Part shown: piece after piece, positions 9,129 through 14,785 of the stretch
Layout of the letters: each line of letters begins with the position of its first letter
Position numbering within the stretch: position 1 is the stretch's first letter
Virus record (IMG/VR): IMGVR_UViG_3300030329_005429
Span: 1 to 53,976 of that record
From: a virus
Direction: 5' to 3' (one strand)
Length of the DNA stretch: 53,976 bases
The notes under the pieces: model-generated
What the model was told of the DNA's origin: nothing
Database searches by the model: none
The model's input: only the letters and a program-made list of their open reading frames with translations
Position numbers and translations under genes: made by a program

Positions 9129-9245
9129 CTGTAGAATCTGAGTGGTAGATATGCTACACACCTACCGCCTTGAAATTCAGGTCTATGGGTACAGGTTTCT
9201 GCTGAATTTTGCGGCTGTAGATGTGCATGCCCCCTCTGATTACAG
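9129..9245 (+). ncRNA. Structured leader RNA of the rightward unit (three-way junction)
   Basis: The 224-bp divergent spacer holds a 117-nt foldable RNA ahead of the first rightward gene. P1 pairs CTGTA/ATC/GAG (from 9129) with CTC/GAT/TACAG (ending 9245). A second hairpin is GTGGTAG/CTACAC (9142-9159), which can alternatively pair with CTACCGC (9162-9168). A third is CCGC plus AAATTCAG (9165-9180) with CTGAATTT and GCGG (9202-9214). The two competing pairings suggest a switch or attenuator. I do not recognise a known riboswitch class. A GGTT-GAAA-AACC mini hairpin at 9101-9112 lies just upstream. No convincing -35/-10 pair was found in the spacer. Confidence 0.55.
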
Positions 9246-9285
9246 TAGTAAATAAATTAATTAACTAATAAATAAAGGAAATAAT

Positions 9286-9543
9286 ATGAAGAAATTATAT
9301 AGATTTATTGTAGAAACATTTGGAGTCGCACCTTACGGTGGAATAGGTCCAAATGGTGGAAAGTGGGTCAAAATAGAGACCGCTTTCAATGATAAGGCAC
9401 AACAACTCATTAACAAGTGTAATGAGATAGCGGGAATATCCGCTAAGTTTATGCCACAAACTCCTCAGTATCCTTCGGGAGTTATGATTAATGTTGCATC
9501 TACGATGTCTGAAGACGATTTCGTTTCTCACTTGAGCTCGTAA
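9286..9543 (+). CDS. Small hypothetical early protein, 85 aa
   Basis: This is the first protein of the rightward unit and begins after AAAGGAAATAAT. It has a basic N-terminus (MKKLYRFIVETFG), a Gly-rich turn (YGGIGPNGG) and alternating strands, and reads like a compact alpha/beta domain with no Cys or catalytic motif. Immediate-early position suggests a host-takeover protein, which is inference only. Two hairpins follow (9558-9579 and 9596-9630), so many transcripts may end after this gene. Confidence 0.75.
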   Translation: MKKLYRFIVETFGVAPYGGIGPNGGKWVKIETAFNDKAQQLINKCNEIAGISAKFMPQTPQYPSGVMINVASTMSEDDFVSHLSS

Positions 9544-9557
9544 GAAATAGCAACTAA

Positions 9558-9579
9558 AGGACTATCTATGGATAGTTCT
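9558..9579 (+). terminator. Short hairpin after the first early gene
   Basis: AGGACTATC (9558-9566) pairs with GATAGTTCT (9571-9579) with one G-U pair around a four-base loop, followed by TTTAT. It is a modest intrinsic terminator or attenuator 15 bases after the stop codon of the 85-aa gene. Confidence 0.45.
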
Positions 9580-9583
9580 TTAT

Positions 9584-9653
9584 AACACATTTAATGAGGT
9601 GGCTATAATCTTGTAGTCACCTCTTTCTTTAAAAATAACACATTAAATGAGGT
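9584..9653 (+). repeat. Near-identical 17-bp direct repeat pair
   Basis: AACACATTTAATGAGGT at 9584-9600 recurs as AACACATTAAATGAGGT at 9637-9653, one base different, 53 bp apart. In the first copy GAGGT is the left arm of a terminator-like hairpin. In the second copy GAGG is the ribosome site of the next gene. This suggests a local duplication in which one Shine-Dalgarno was captured into a hairpin. Confidence 0.8.
9596..9630 (+). terminator. Rho-independent terminator-like hairpin
   Basis: GAGGTGGCT (9596-9604) pairs with AGTCACCTC (9615-9623) including one G-U pair, with a 10-base loop, followed by TTTCTTT. It sits between the first and second early genes and probably reduces readthrough. 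Confidence 0.6.
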
Positions 9654-9657
9654 ATCT

Positions 9658-9816
9658 ATGGACACACCTAGGAATAAGTATGAACTAGTTAAATGGGCTA
9701 AAAGTATTAATCTAAAAGATGCCAGTATAATGAGTAAAAGTCAACTGTATTGGTATTGGTATAACATAAAGTTGATTAAGAATGATGGAACTATAATAAC
9801 TAAAAAGGAGAATTAA
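9658..9816 (+). CDS. Small hypothetical protein, 52 aa
   Basis: An ATG at 9658 with GAGG seven bases upstream opens a 52-codon frame ending TAA at 9814-9816. The next gene's ATG starts at the next base. The peptide is basic and aromatic, with SQLYWYWYNIKLIK near its end, and reads as an alpha-helical SAP-like or helix-loop-helix segment (YELVKWAKSINLKD). Tight packing with the next gene and a good ribosome site support it being real. Function is unknown. Confidence 0.65.
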   Translation: MDTPRNKYELVKWAKSINLKDASIMSKSQLYWYWYNIKLIKNDGTIITKKEN

Positions 9817-10011
9817 ATGCCATTCACTAAAGTTGAACCAATTTATTTAAGTAAGTGTTGTAATAAGCCAAGAGATACTTGTTATGACCCAAAAGATAAT
9901 GTTTGCTCTCATTGCTTAAATAAAGCTAATTTTGAAAAGGTTAATAAAGAATATGCTAAGAAAGTTCGTGAAATAGAGTATTGTGAATGGTTACTTAATA
10001 ATAAGATATGA
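9817..10011 (+). CDS. Small zinc-ribbon-like protein, 64 aa
   Basis: The ATG follows the previous stop directly and uses AAGGAG inside that gene's end. The 64-aa protein has CC near residues 14-15, then C22 and CSHC at about 30-33, a plausible single zinc-binding knuckle, followed by a basic helix. It overlaps the next gene by the ATGA at 10008-10011. Such short zinc proteins are common early phage products that bind nucleic acid or host enzymes. The specific role is unknown. Confidence 0.7.
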   Translation: MPFTKVEPIYLSKCCNKPRDTCYDPKDNVCSHCLNKANFEKVNKEYAKKVREIEYCEWLLNNKI

Positions 10012-10169
10012 AGATATTATGTTTAAATAATGATTGTGGTTTATGGATGAGACCTCAGGATATAGTTTGGTTAAAGCATCCATTTGTATGTAGTTCTTGT
10101 AATAAACCAATTAATATAGTACATAACTATGAGGAGGAAGATGTCAAAGAGCAAGAAAAAAGAAAGTAG
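10008..10169 (+). CDS. Small zinc-ribbon-like protein, 53 aa
   Basis: The frame starts at the ATG overlapping the previous stop (ATGA) and ends TAG at 10167-10169. It has C5-x4-C10 and later C28-x2-C31, separated by an 18-residue strand segment, which fits a zinc ribbon. The C-terminus is highly charged (EEEDVKEQEKRK) and overlaps the next gene in another frame. It was found by reading the sequence directly, and translational coupling on both sides supports it. Confidence 0.65.
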   Translation: MKILCLNNDCGLWMRPQDIVWLKHPFVCSSCNKPINIVHNYEEEDVKEQEKRK

Positions 10170-10413
10170 TATAGATTATAATATGTTAGCACACAATACG
10201 TTGCATCATCATGTAGATAAGAAATATATAGATATAAATGGAGCTATGTTTCCAGTAGAATTAGATTCAGATGGATTAAAGATAATACATATACCAGGCA
10301 TTGGTGTATGGAAGAAAGTTTTAGATGATAAAGATAACCAGATAACTCATTGCTTGAAATTGGGTGAAAGGCAAAGGATTATCATAAACGGAGAATACAA
10401 AGATGCCAAATAA
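10141..10413 (+). CDS. Small hypothetical protein, paralogue of the 8807-9061 product
   Basis: The ATG at 10141 has GAGGAGGA just upstream, which is better than the in-frame ATG at 10129. The 90-aa protein has a Lys/Ser-rich start, then LHHHVDKKYIDI and FPVELDSDGLKII. The latter pattern matches YPITEDSDGMRII in the leftward protein at 8807-9061, suggesting ancient duplication with one copy in each transcription unit. Function is unknown. It overlaps the next gene by 11 bp. Confidence 0.75.
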   Translation: MSKSKKKESSIDYNMLAHNTLHHHVDKKYIDINGAMFPVELDSDGLKIIHIPGIGVWKKVLDDKDNQITHCLKLGERQRIIINGEYKDAK

Positions 10414-10606
10414 AAGTGCAAAAGCAAGAAAGCAAAAGAAAGTTGCTTTAACAAGTGATATAGCCAAGAAGAAGAAACTTGCTCGTAAAGCTAATCAAAA
10501 GCTACGAAAGAGTCTTGAAAAGAAGGGTTATACTAATATAAAAATAGTAAATGGTAAAGCAATTCGCTATCAAAATGAAAAGGGGGAAGTAATTGAAGAT
10601 AAATAG
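10403..10606 (+). CDS. Small very basic protein, 67 aa
   Basis: This 67-aa protein is extremely rich in Lys and Arg in its first 50 residues (SAKARKQKKVALTS, AKKKKLARKANQKLRK) and ends with an acidic tail. Charge and size suggest nucleic-acid or ribosome binding, for example a small DNA-condensing or transcription-modulating protein. This is inferred from composition alone. Both ends overlap neighbouring genes. Confidence 0.7.
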   Translation: MPNKSAKARKQKKVALTSDIAKKKKLARKANQKLRKSLEKKGYTNIKIVNGKAIRYQNEKGEVIEDK

Positions 10607-10940
10607 CCTCCGAATTATAATAGCTTGTGTTACATTAGTATTATTGTCAAGCGTAATAGTTGCTTATAATACATATGATTATGAAACAGCAGCTTATCTT
10701 TCTATTATTATATTTATTAATCTATTGCTATTAGTAGGAATGGGTCAATTAAATTCAAATAAGGATGATTTTTCATTCGTAGTAATAATAGAACAAAAGT
10801 GGGAGAAAAGCTCTCCTTATGTAGCTTATTCTTATAAATCACGCAGTGCAGCAGAGAAAAGAGCTAAGGAAGAGAGAGCCATGTCGGTTAATACCAAAGC
10901 AGAGGTTATGATGTATGAATCTAGAGTTATGGATTGGTAA
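10593..10940 (+). CDS. Small membrane protein, two predicted helices
   Basis: A TTG start at 10593 follows AAAGGGGGAAG and overlaps the preceding gene by 14 bp. The 115-aa protein has two hydrophobic segments (about residues 5-25 and 33-52) and then a soluble basic domain of about 60 residues. The N-terminal pair of helices suggests anchoring in the host inner membrane, with the charged tail in the cytoplasm. A role in superinfection exclusion or host-membrane modification is possible but not shown. Confidence 0.65.
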   Translation: MKINSLRIIIACVTLVLLSSVIVAYNTYDYETAAYLSIIIFINLLLLVGMGQLNSNKDDFSFVVIIEQKWEKSSPYVAYSYKSRSAAEKRAKEERAMSVNTKAEVMMYESRVMDW

Positions 10941-10957
10941 TAACTATTCTTGTGGAG

Positions 10958-10993
10958 TAAAGGGCTTGAGTTGTAATGTGCTTGAGCCCTTTA
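10958..10993 (+). other. Hairpin between early genes
   Basis: TAAAGGGCT (10958-10966) pairs with AGCCCTTTA (10985-10993) around an 18-base loop. No T run follows, so it is more likely an RNA processing or stability element than a terminator. The remaining 50 bases before the next ATG hold only a GAGAGG ribosome site. Confidence 0.45.
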
Positions 10994-11042
10994 AGAAGAA
11001 GATACACAAGATACACCAGGATACTATATTAGAGAGGTATAA

Positions 11043-11237
11043 ATGAAAAGGCCAGTAGTTAAAAAAATAAGGAAATATGTCCCAGATGTTAAAATGATAA
11101 TAACAAAAGATTTGCAAATATGTGCTCTTGTAGGTAAAAAAGAAATACCTTGGGATGAGTATCAAATAAGAAAGAATATGGGTAGAAACGAACCTTGTTA
11201 TTGTAATAGTAATAAGAAATATAAAAAGTGTTGTTAG
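11043..11237 (+). CDS. Small protein with C-terminal SEC-C zinc motif
   Basis: This 64-aa protein ends MGRNEPCYCNSNKKYKKCC, which matches the SEC-C signature (GRNxPCPCGSGKKYKxCC) found at the C-terminus of SecA and in many standalone proteins. The Cys residues should bind one zinc. The basic N-terminal 40 residues form a small domain of unknown type. SEC-C peptides bind ribosomes or proteins, so a host-translation or secretion target is conceivable but unproven. It ends just before the next gene's ribosome site. Confidence 0.75.
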   Translation: MKRPVVKKIRKYVPDVKMIITKDLQICALVGKKEIPWDEYQIRKNMGRNEPCYCNSNKKYKKCC

Positions 11238-11257
11238 TTAAAATATTAAGGAGTATA

Positions 11258-11638
11258 ATGAAATTATTTACTATAATAGTAGAAAGAATAGATTCAAGTT
11301 TTGAACCAAAAAAAGATATAATAATGGGTGATAGAGATGTTATGTATTTCGGAACATTTACAAGCTATAAAAAGGCATTAAAAGGTTTTAGACAGGTATA
11401 TAGGCATGTTTTGAAGTATCATGAAATAAGTCCTTTAAAAGTAACAAAGAAATTTAAAGATTTATTTGAACAAGATACATTATGTTGGAATAAAATAACA
11501 CCTAAATTTTACACTTCTAAGGCAGCTTTATCAGGAGATTGGGATAGAAAAGATGTGAATGAGTATTATTTTAGATTTACAATTAATAAATTAGACCATT
11601 ATATAGATGATAATGGACAATTGAAAATAGTCAAATAA
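11258..11638 (+). CDS. Hypothetical early protein, 126 aa
   Basis: The ATG at 11258 is preceded by AAGGAG and is preferred over an upstream alternative start at 11228. The 126-aa protein begins MKLFTIIVERIDSSF and has a mixed alpha/beta pattern with many aromatic residues and basic patches. There are no Cys pairs or catalytic motifs. I do not recognise it. It is part of the early accessory block. Confidence 0.7.
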   Translation: MKLFTIIVERIDSSFEPKKDIIMGDRDVMYFGTFTSYKKALKGFRQVYRHVLKYHEISPLKVTKKFKDLFEQDTLCWNKITPKFYTSKAALSGDWDRKDVNEYYFRFTINKLDHYIDDNGQLKIVK

Positions 11639-11642
11639 TAAA

Positions 11643-11900
11643 ATGAGATATAAAGACAAAGACGGATATCAATATAATTTTAAATGCAGATATGTTAACA
11701 ATTCTAATACTTGTAGTTATTGCGAACCAGCCTATGAAGTTCCAATGACTTTAGAGTTAAGAAAGTTATTAACAGCTTTAGATGGTAGAGGTTCATTATA
11801 TGAAAAGCCTTATATTAACCTAGACAAAGGAGAGCTGTCATATGATGAATTTGAAAGAATAAAAGATATTACTGAAATAAAAACAAAAAAAGGAGAATAA
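11643..11900 (+). CDS. Small hypothetical protein, 85 aa
   Basis: The frame starts four bases after the previous stop. The 85-aa protein carries C15, C24 and C27 (NTCSYC) in its N-terminal third, possibly half of a metal site, followed by a helical C-terminal half (LELRKLLTALDG, DEFERIKD). Function is unknown. Close spacing indicates co-translation with its neighbours. Confidence 0.65.
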   Translation: MRYKDKDGYQYNFKCRYVNNSNTCSYCEPAYEVPMTLELRKLLTALDGRGSLYEKPYINLDKGELSYDEFERIKDITEIKTKKGE

Positions 11901-11916
11901 AAGGAGGTAATAATAA

Positions 11917-12213
11917 ATGACATCAATGGATGAAATGATGCAAAAAATAAGTATAGGAACACAAGTATTTTGTGATTTTTGTAATGGCGGAGCAGATACC
12001 AAGGGAGGAGTTATGCTTGGAAGCTACGCTGTATGTGGTAATTGTTGCGAAAGAAATGGTTATTACGACACAAAAAGCGATGAAATAGATGAAGTATTTG
12101 ATAAAAATAAAACATTCAAAGTAAATGTTCTTGATAGAAGAAAAAGAACAACTGGTAGTAGCGAAGGAATTATAACTATTACTAAATTTCCTAATATAAC
12201 AGAAGAATCATAA
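11917..12213 (+). CDS. Small zinc-ribbon protein, 98 aa
   Basis: A GGAGG site lies upstream of the ATG at 11917. CDFC near residues 19-22 and CGNC near 40-43 form a four-Cys zinc ribbon, followed by an acidic linker and a basic strand-rich tail (FKVNVLDRRKR). It is the last gene before the 580-bp structured non-coding block. Nucleic-acid or protein binding is likely from the fold; the target is unknown. Confidence 0.75.
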   Translation: MTSMDEMMQKISIGTQVFCDFCNGGADTKGGVMLGSYAVCGNCCERNGYYDTKSDEIDEVFDKNKTFKVNVLDRRKRTTGSSEGIITITKFPNITEES

Positions 12214-12278
12214 GTTTTTTGGATTAAGAGGCTTAAGATGTTATGTTCTGACAAAACAGAGGTTAATTAGGAATCTAA

Positions 12279-12365
12279 AAGCACTCAGTAGCCAAGTTGT
12301 TGTATAAATAGATATCGGAGTGTCTATAAGTACAATTGTGCAACAAAGCCGAGACCTGAGTGCTT
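12279..12365 (+). ncRNA. Structured RNA element 1 of a five-element array
   Basis: A 10-bp closing stem joins AAGCACTCAG (12279-12288) to CTGAGTGCTT (12356-12365). Inside, GUUG, UUGUA and AUAGA on the left pair in order with UCUAU, UACAA and CAAC on the right, giving one long interrupted hairpin. Its apical loop contains UCGG, complementary to CCGA near 12349-12353, so a pseudoknot is possible. No tRNA T-loop or anticodon arm is present. It shares AGCCAAGT after the left arm with element 2. Confidence 0.6.
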
Positions 12366-12371
12366 ATTATT

Positions 12372-12445
12372 TATGAGAGCCAATAAGCCAAGTGATGCTA
12401 TTCTTGTGGAAGGGTTATAGTAGAGACATCGGTGAGGCTCTCATA
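12372..12445 (+). ncRNA. Structured RNA element 2 of the array
   Basis: A 10-bp stem joins TATGAGAGCC (12372-12381) to GGCTCTCATA (12436-12445). Inner helices GATG/CATC and UGCUAU/AUAGUA are compatible, and CUUG in the apical part can pair with CAAG near the 5' side, suggesting a pseudoknot. The left arm is followed by AATAA and the right arm is preceded by TGA. It shares GAGAGCCAATAA and GTGAGGCTCTC with element 3, so the two are related by descent or recombination. Confidence 0.6.
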
Positions 12446-12467
12446 TATTTAAAAGATTTTATAAATT

Positions 12468-12567
12468 AAAAGAGAGCCAATAACTGGTCCTGTAAGTCCC
12501 TTTTTAGTAGTACCTCTCAAAAACTACTCCTTTTTTTAGGGCAAAGGAATATGTGAGGCTCTCTTTT
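12468..12567 (+). ncRNA. Structured RNA element 3 of the array
   Basis: An 11-bp stem joins AAAAGAGAGCC (12468-12478) to GGCTCTCTTTT (12557-12567). Inside are UCCU/AGGA, CCC/GGG and the hairpin AGUAGU/ACUACU. The U-rich right end means it could also end transcription, but the loop of nearly 80 bases is far longer than in intrinsic terminators. It has AATAA after the left arm and TGA before the right arm, as in element 2. Confidence 0.6.
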
Positions 12568-12575
12568 TATGATTT

Positions 12576-12693
12576 AAAAGCTAAGTAAAGAGCTGTAACC
12601 GTGAGGCCAGCCAGGGAGAAGTTAATGCGTTCAACAACTATAGTTTTTCTTGCTAGACTATAGTATCCTTTCCCGACTTGATACTTAGCTTTT
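12576..12693 (+). ncRNA. Structured RNA element 4 of the array
   Basis: A 12-bp stem joins AAAAGCTAAGTA (12576-12587) to TACTTAGCTTTT (12682-12693). The interior of about 94 bases contains two copies of ACTATAG that can pair with each other and a GGGA/TCCC match. TGA precedes the right arm, as in elements 2, 3 and 5. The T-rich 3' end again could act as a processing or termination point. No open reading frame of note lies inside. Confidence 0.6.
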
Positions 12694-12699
12694 TATTTA

Positions 12700-12769
12700 T
12701 TGGGAATCAATAATGTTATAATTATGTCCTCGCCACGGTGCCTGGGGCAGATGCGCATGAGATTCCCAA
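12700..12769 (+). ncRNA. Structured RNA element 5 of the array
   Basis: A 9-bp stem joins TTGGGAATC (12700-12708) to GATTCCCAA (12761-12769). The left arm is followed by AATAA and the right arm preceded by TGA, matching elements 2 and 3. The interior includes a GC-rich stretch (CTCGCCACGGTGCCTGGGGC) that stands out in this AT-rich genome and is likely to be selected for structure. The element ends 26 bases before the next gene, leaving room only for its GGAG ribosome site. Confidence 0.6.
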
Positions 12770-12795
12770 ATAATTAAGTGAAAAAGGAGAAGTAA

Positions 12796-13218
12796 ATGCA
12801 AGTAAACCCACAAGTAGTAGACGAGACTAACCATGGTAAATTGTATGATGATAAGTTATGGAAGGTCTTACAAATAAAAAAATACATAAAACCCACTTTA
12901 TCTAGTCAAGATTGCCCTAAAAGGTATAAAATATATTATCTTGCAAAGAAAAAAGTATTAAGGATATTCGGTGAATCTATATCTCTAAAAGGATTAGTAA
13001 GGATACCGAGTTATGTTATGTATGTAAATACAGATAGCTATAAAAATGGAGAAGTAGTGAAGAAGACACAGATAGACCATATTAGTGAGTTTGTATTTAA
13101 AACCAGCTATTTTATGGCTAAAAGGGCAAAGGTATATCGTAAATCAGTTTGCGGTGTATGCCCAAAAATAGAATGTTCTTTCAATAGTAAATACAAAGGA
13201 GAAGTAAATGGCAAATAA
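12796..13218 (+). CDS. Hypothetical protein upstream of the ubiquitin-like gene, 140 aa
   Basis: This 140-aa basic protein overlaps the ubiquitin-like gene by 11 bp, so the two are co-translated. The N-terminal 110 residues look alpha/beta (YKIYYLAKKKVLRIFGE, LVRIPSYVMYVN). The C-terminus has CGVCPKIEC near residues 119-127, a possible zinc knuckle. I do not recognise a family. Its position makes it a candidate fifth member of the conjugation cassette, for example a substrate adaptor or the modified target, but it may be only an operon neighbour. Confidence 0.7.
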   Translation: MQVNPQVVDETNHGKLYDDKLWKVLQIKKYIKPTLSSQDCPKRYKIYYLAKKKVLRIFGESISLKGLVRIPSYVMYVNTDSYKNGEVVKKTQIDHISEFVFKTSYFMAKRAKVYRKSVCGVCPKIECSFNSKYKGEVNGK

Positions 13219-13441
13219 TAATAAAGCAAGCGTATTCTTAAATGATTATGACCACGGTCATAAGCCAAGAAAAGTAGAATATGAAACTTTAGGTGATTTA
13301 GCATCAGGTGAGAATCTTACAACTGATAAAAAAGAAGTAACCATAATGATTAATGGTGCACCTGAAGATGATTTAGGAAAAGCTTTAAGAGATAATGATA
13401 CTGTAACATTTTCTAGAGTTCATCACAAATCAGGAAAATAG
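13208..13441 (+). CDS. Ubiquitin-like beta-grasp protein
   Basis: This 77-aa protein has an AGGAG site and an ATG inside the preceding gene. The C-terminal half reads VTIMINGAPEDDLGKALRDN then DTVTFSRVHHKSGK. It matches the ThiS/MoaD/ubiquitin pattern: a strand ending in NG, an acidic turn, L-[RK]-D-[GN]-D-x-V, a last strand and a Gly near the C-terminus. The end is SGK, so removing one Lys would expose a terminal Gly for adenylation. Size equals ubiquitin. Together with the following E2-, JAB- and E1-like genes this makes a conjugation system likely. A sulphur-carrier role as for MoaD/ThiS is the main alternative. Confidence 0.75.
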   Translation: MANNNKASVFLNDYDHGHKPRKVEYETLGDLASGENLTTDKKEVTIMINGAPEDDLGKALRDNDTVTFSRVHHKSGK

Positions 13442-13456
13442 TTAGTATTTAAAAAT

Positions 13457-13525
13457 TAGAAGGGGTCAAGATAAGTTCAAATCGAAGATGGCAGTGTCTT
13501 TAATTTTGCTTTGAGACTCCTTCTA
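13457..13525 (+). ncRNA. Structured RNA element between the ubiquitin-like and E2-like genes
   Basis: TAGAAGGGGTC (13457-13467) pairs with GACTCCTTCTA (13515-13525), 11 bp with one G-U, enclosing 47 bases. A TGA precedes the right arm, as in array elements 2-5. The ribosome site GGAGA (13532-13536) and ATG (13541) of the E2-like gene follow immediately, so folding could adjust the ratio of ubiquitin-like protein to E2-like protein. Confidence 0.55.
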
Positions 13526-13540
13526 TTATTTGGAGAAAAT

Positions 13541-14785
13541 ATGACAAGAAAAGTAGAGAAGTTAGTAAACCTTGTAGAAAGCAATGTTAATCATTCTAAT
13601 CTATATCCAACAAGAGTTATTGCAAAATGGGAAGAAATAAAGGAATTATTCATATTACAAGCTGAATTAGTAGAAAAGAACTTCGAATTACTTGTTACTG
13701 CAAGAAAAAATCCTGAATTTAAAGTGATTTTAAGAGATATTCAAGTGAATACTGATGAAGGTGTTGTTAATATGGGTAATTATATATTGCATTTTAAATT
13801 AAATGTATGGGCTATGAAATGGAGTATTAGCTTTAATCAAGCAATAACTACTGTTTATGGAAGAAAGAAAATAATCCATGGATATCATCCTCATTTAAGT
13901 GGTGGAAGACCTTGTTTAGGAGATTTTAGAGATGAATATAATAATATGCTGGAAAATTTTACAATAATGGACGCAGTTTCTAAATGTAAATCTTTTCTAG
14001 AATGTTATAATAGATTAAATCCTTACCATGATATAGCATATTATATTAAAATAGAAGCAGAAATACCAGGTACTGATGATATAATGGTATGGGAGGGACT
14101 TACTAAAGCCTATACAATGTTTAGAGTAAATGACATTTATGTACCAGGAATGGATAGTTTGGTATTAGGGTCGAGAGATTGGGGAAAATTCAGTAAAATA
14201 ATAGCATCTATAATAGAAAGATATCAATGTAGCCAGCAAAGAGCTGTTGCTATATTTATAAGACACGCAAGATGCTTCTTTTATTTTATAAATAGAAAAT
14301 TAAGCGAATTTTCAGGAATGATTCCAAATTCTGAACTAAATAAATGTGGCTGGTTCTTAGCACATAATGGAAGATACTATCATATAAGAGATTATCCTAT
14401 ATATCTTGATTCAGAAACAACTAGAAAATTAAGAGCATATGATAGAGTTAGATATTTAGATACTTATATGGAAAGATTACATGAAATATTGGACTTAGAA
14501 ATGTCATTTGTTGATGATTTGACAAAATGGGAACATAGAAGTCTAGGATTGTATTCTGAAACATTTAATGGTATATCTATATATCAGGAATTAGGTGATA
14601 GAATAATAAATGAAGGATTTGAAAATCAGAAAGGTGTCCATGAGACATTAGTAGAAGCAGGATATTACATAAGAAGAAAATATCTTGAATATTTAAACTT
14701 AGAAAAACAAAGGATAGAAAATGAAATTATCAATTTCAATGAAGATGGAAAACAAAATAACTTATTTGCTCAACCATTATCTTAA
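13541..14785 (+). CDS. E2-like ubiquitin-conjugating protein (predicted)
   Basis: This 414-aa protein starts at the ATG at 13541 with GGAGA upstream; a TTG 30 bases earlier falls inside a stem and is rejected. Around residues 116-129 it has HPH, six residues, then CLGDF. This mirrors the E2 core HPN-x7-C-L-D, with C125 as the predicted thioester cysteine, and is followed by helices ending near LNPYHD, like the E2 segment LL..PN..d. Flanking regions of about 110 and 270 residues are helical and unlike classical E2s, so it may carry a substrate- or E1-binding domain. Its neighbours (Ubl, JAB, E1) strongly support the call. Activity is untested. Confidence 0.72.
   Translation: MTRKVEKLVNLVESNVNHSNLYPTRVIAKWEEIKELFILQAELVEKNFELLVTARKNPEFKVILRDIQVNTDEGVVNMGNYILHFKLNVWAMKWSISFNQAITTVYGRKKIIHGYHPHLSGGRPCLGDFRDEYNNMLENFTIMDAVSKCKSFLECYNRLNPYHDIAYYIKIEAEIPGTDDIMVWEGLTKAYTMFRVNDIYVPGMDSLVLGSRDWGKFSKIIASIIERYQCSQQRAVAIFIRHARCFFYFINRKLSEFSGMIPNSELNKCGWFLAHNGRYYHIRDYPIYLDSETTRKLRAYDRVRYLDTYMERLHEILDLEMSFVDDLTKWEHRSLGLYSETFNGISIYQELGDRIINEGFENQKGVHETLVEAGYYIRRKYLEYLNLEKQRIENEIINFNEDGKQNNLFAQPLS

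Noticed and set aside
9101-9137. Rightward sigma70 promoter using TTGAAA at 9103 and TAGAAT at 9132
   Set aside because: Spacing of 23 bases between the boxes is too long for a normal promoter.
12557-12700. Elements 3 and 4 as simple intrinsic terminators
   Set aside because: Both end in U-rich sequence, but loops of about 80-95 bases are too long for intrinsic termination, and further elements and genes follow.
12279-12769. tRNA cluster or CRISPR array
   Set aside because: Spacing and size recall tRNAs, but no element has a T-loop, anticodon arm or CCA-ready 7-bp acceptor stem. The stems differ in sequence, so they are not CRISPR repeats, and no cas genes are present.
13511-13540. TTG start giving a 424-aa E2-like protein
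   Set aside because: The TTG lies within the right arm region of a stable stem and has no ribosome site; the ATG at 13541 has GGAGA at good spacing.
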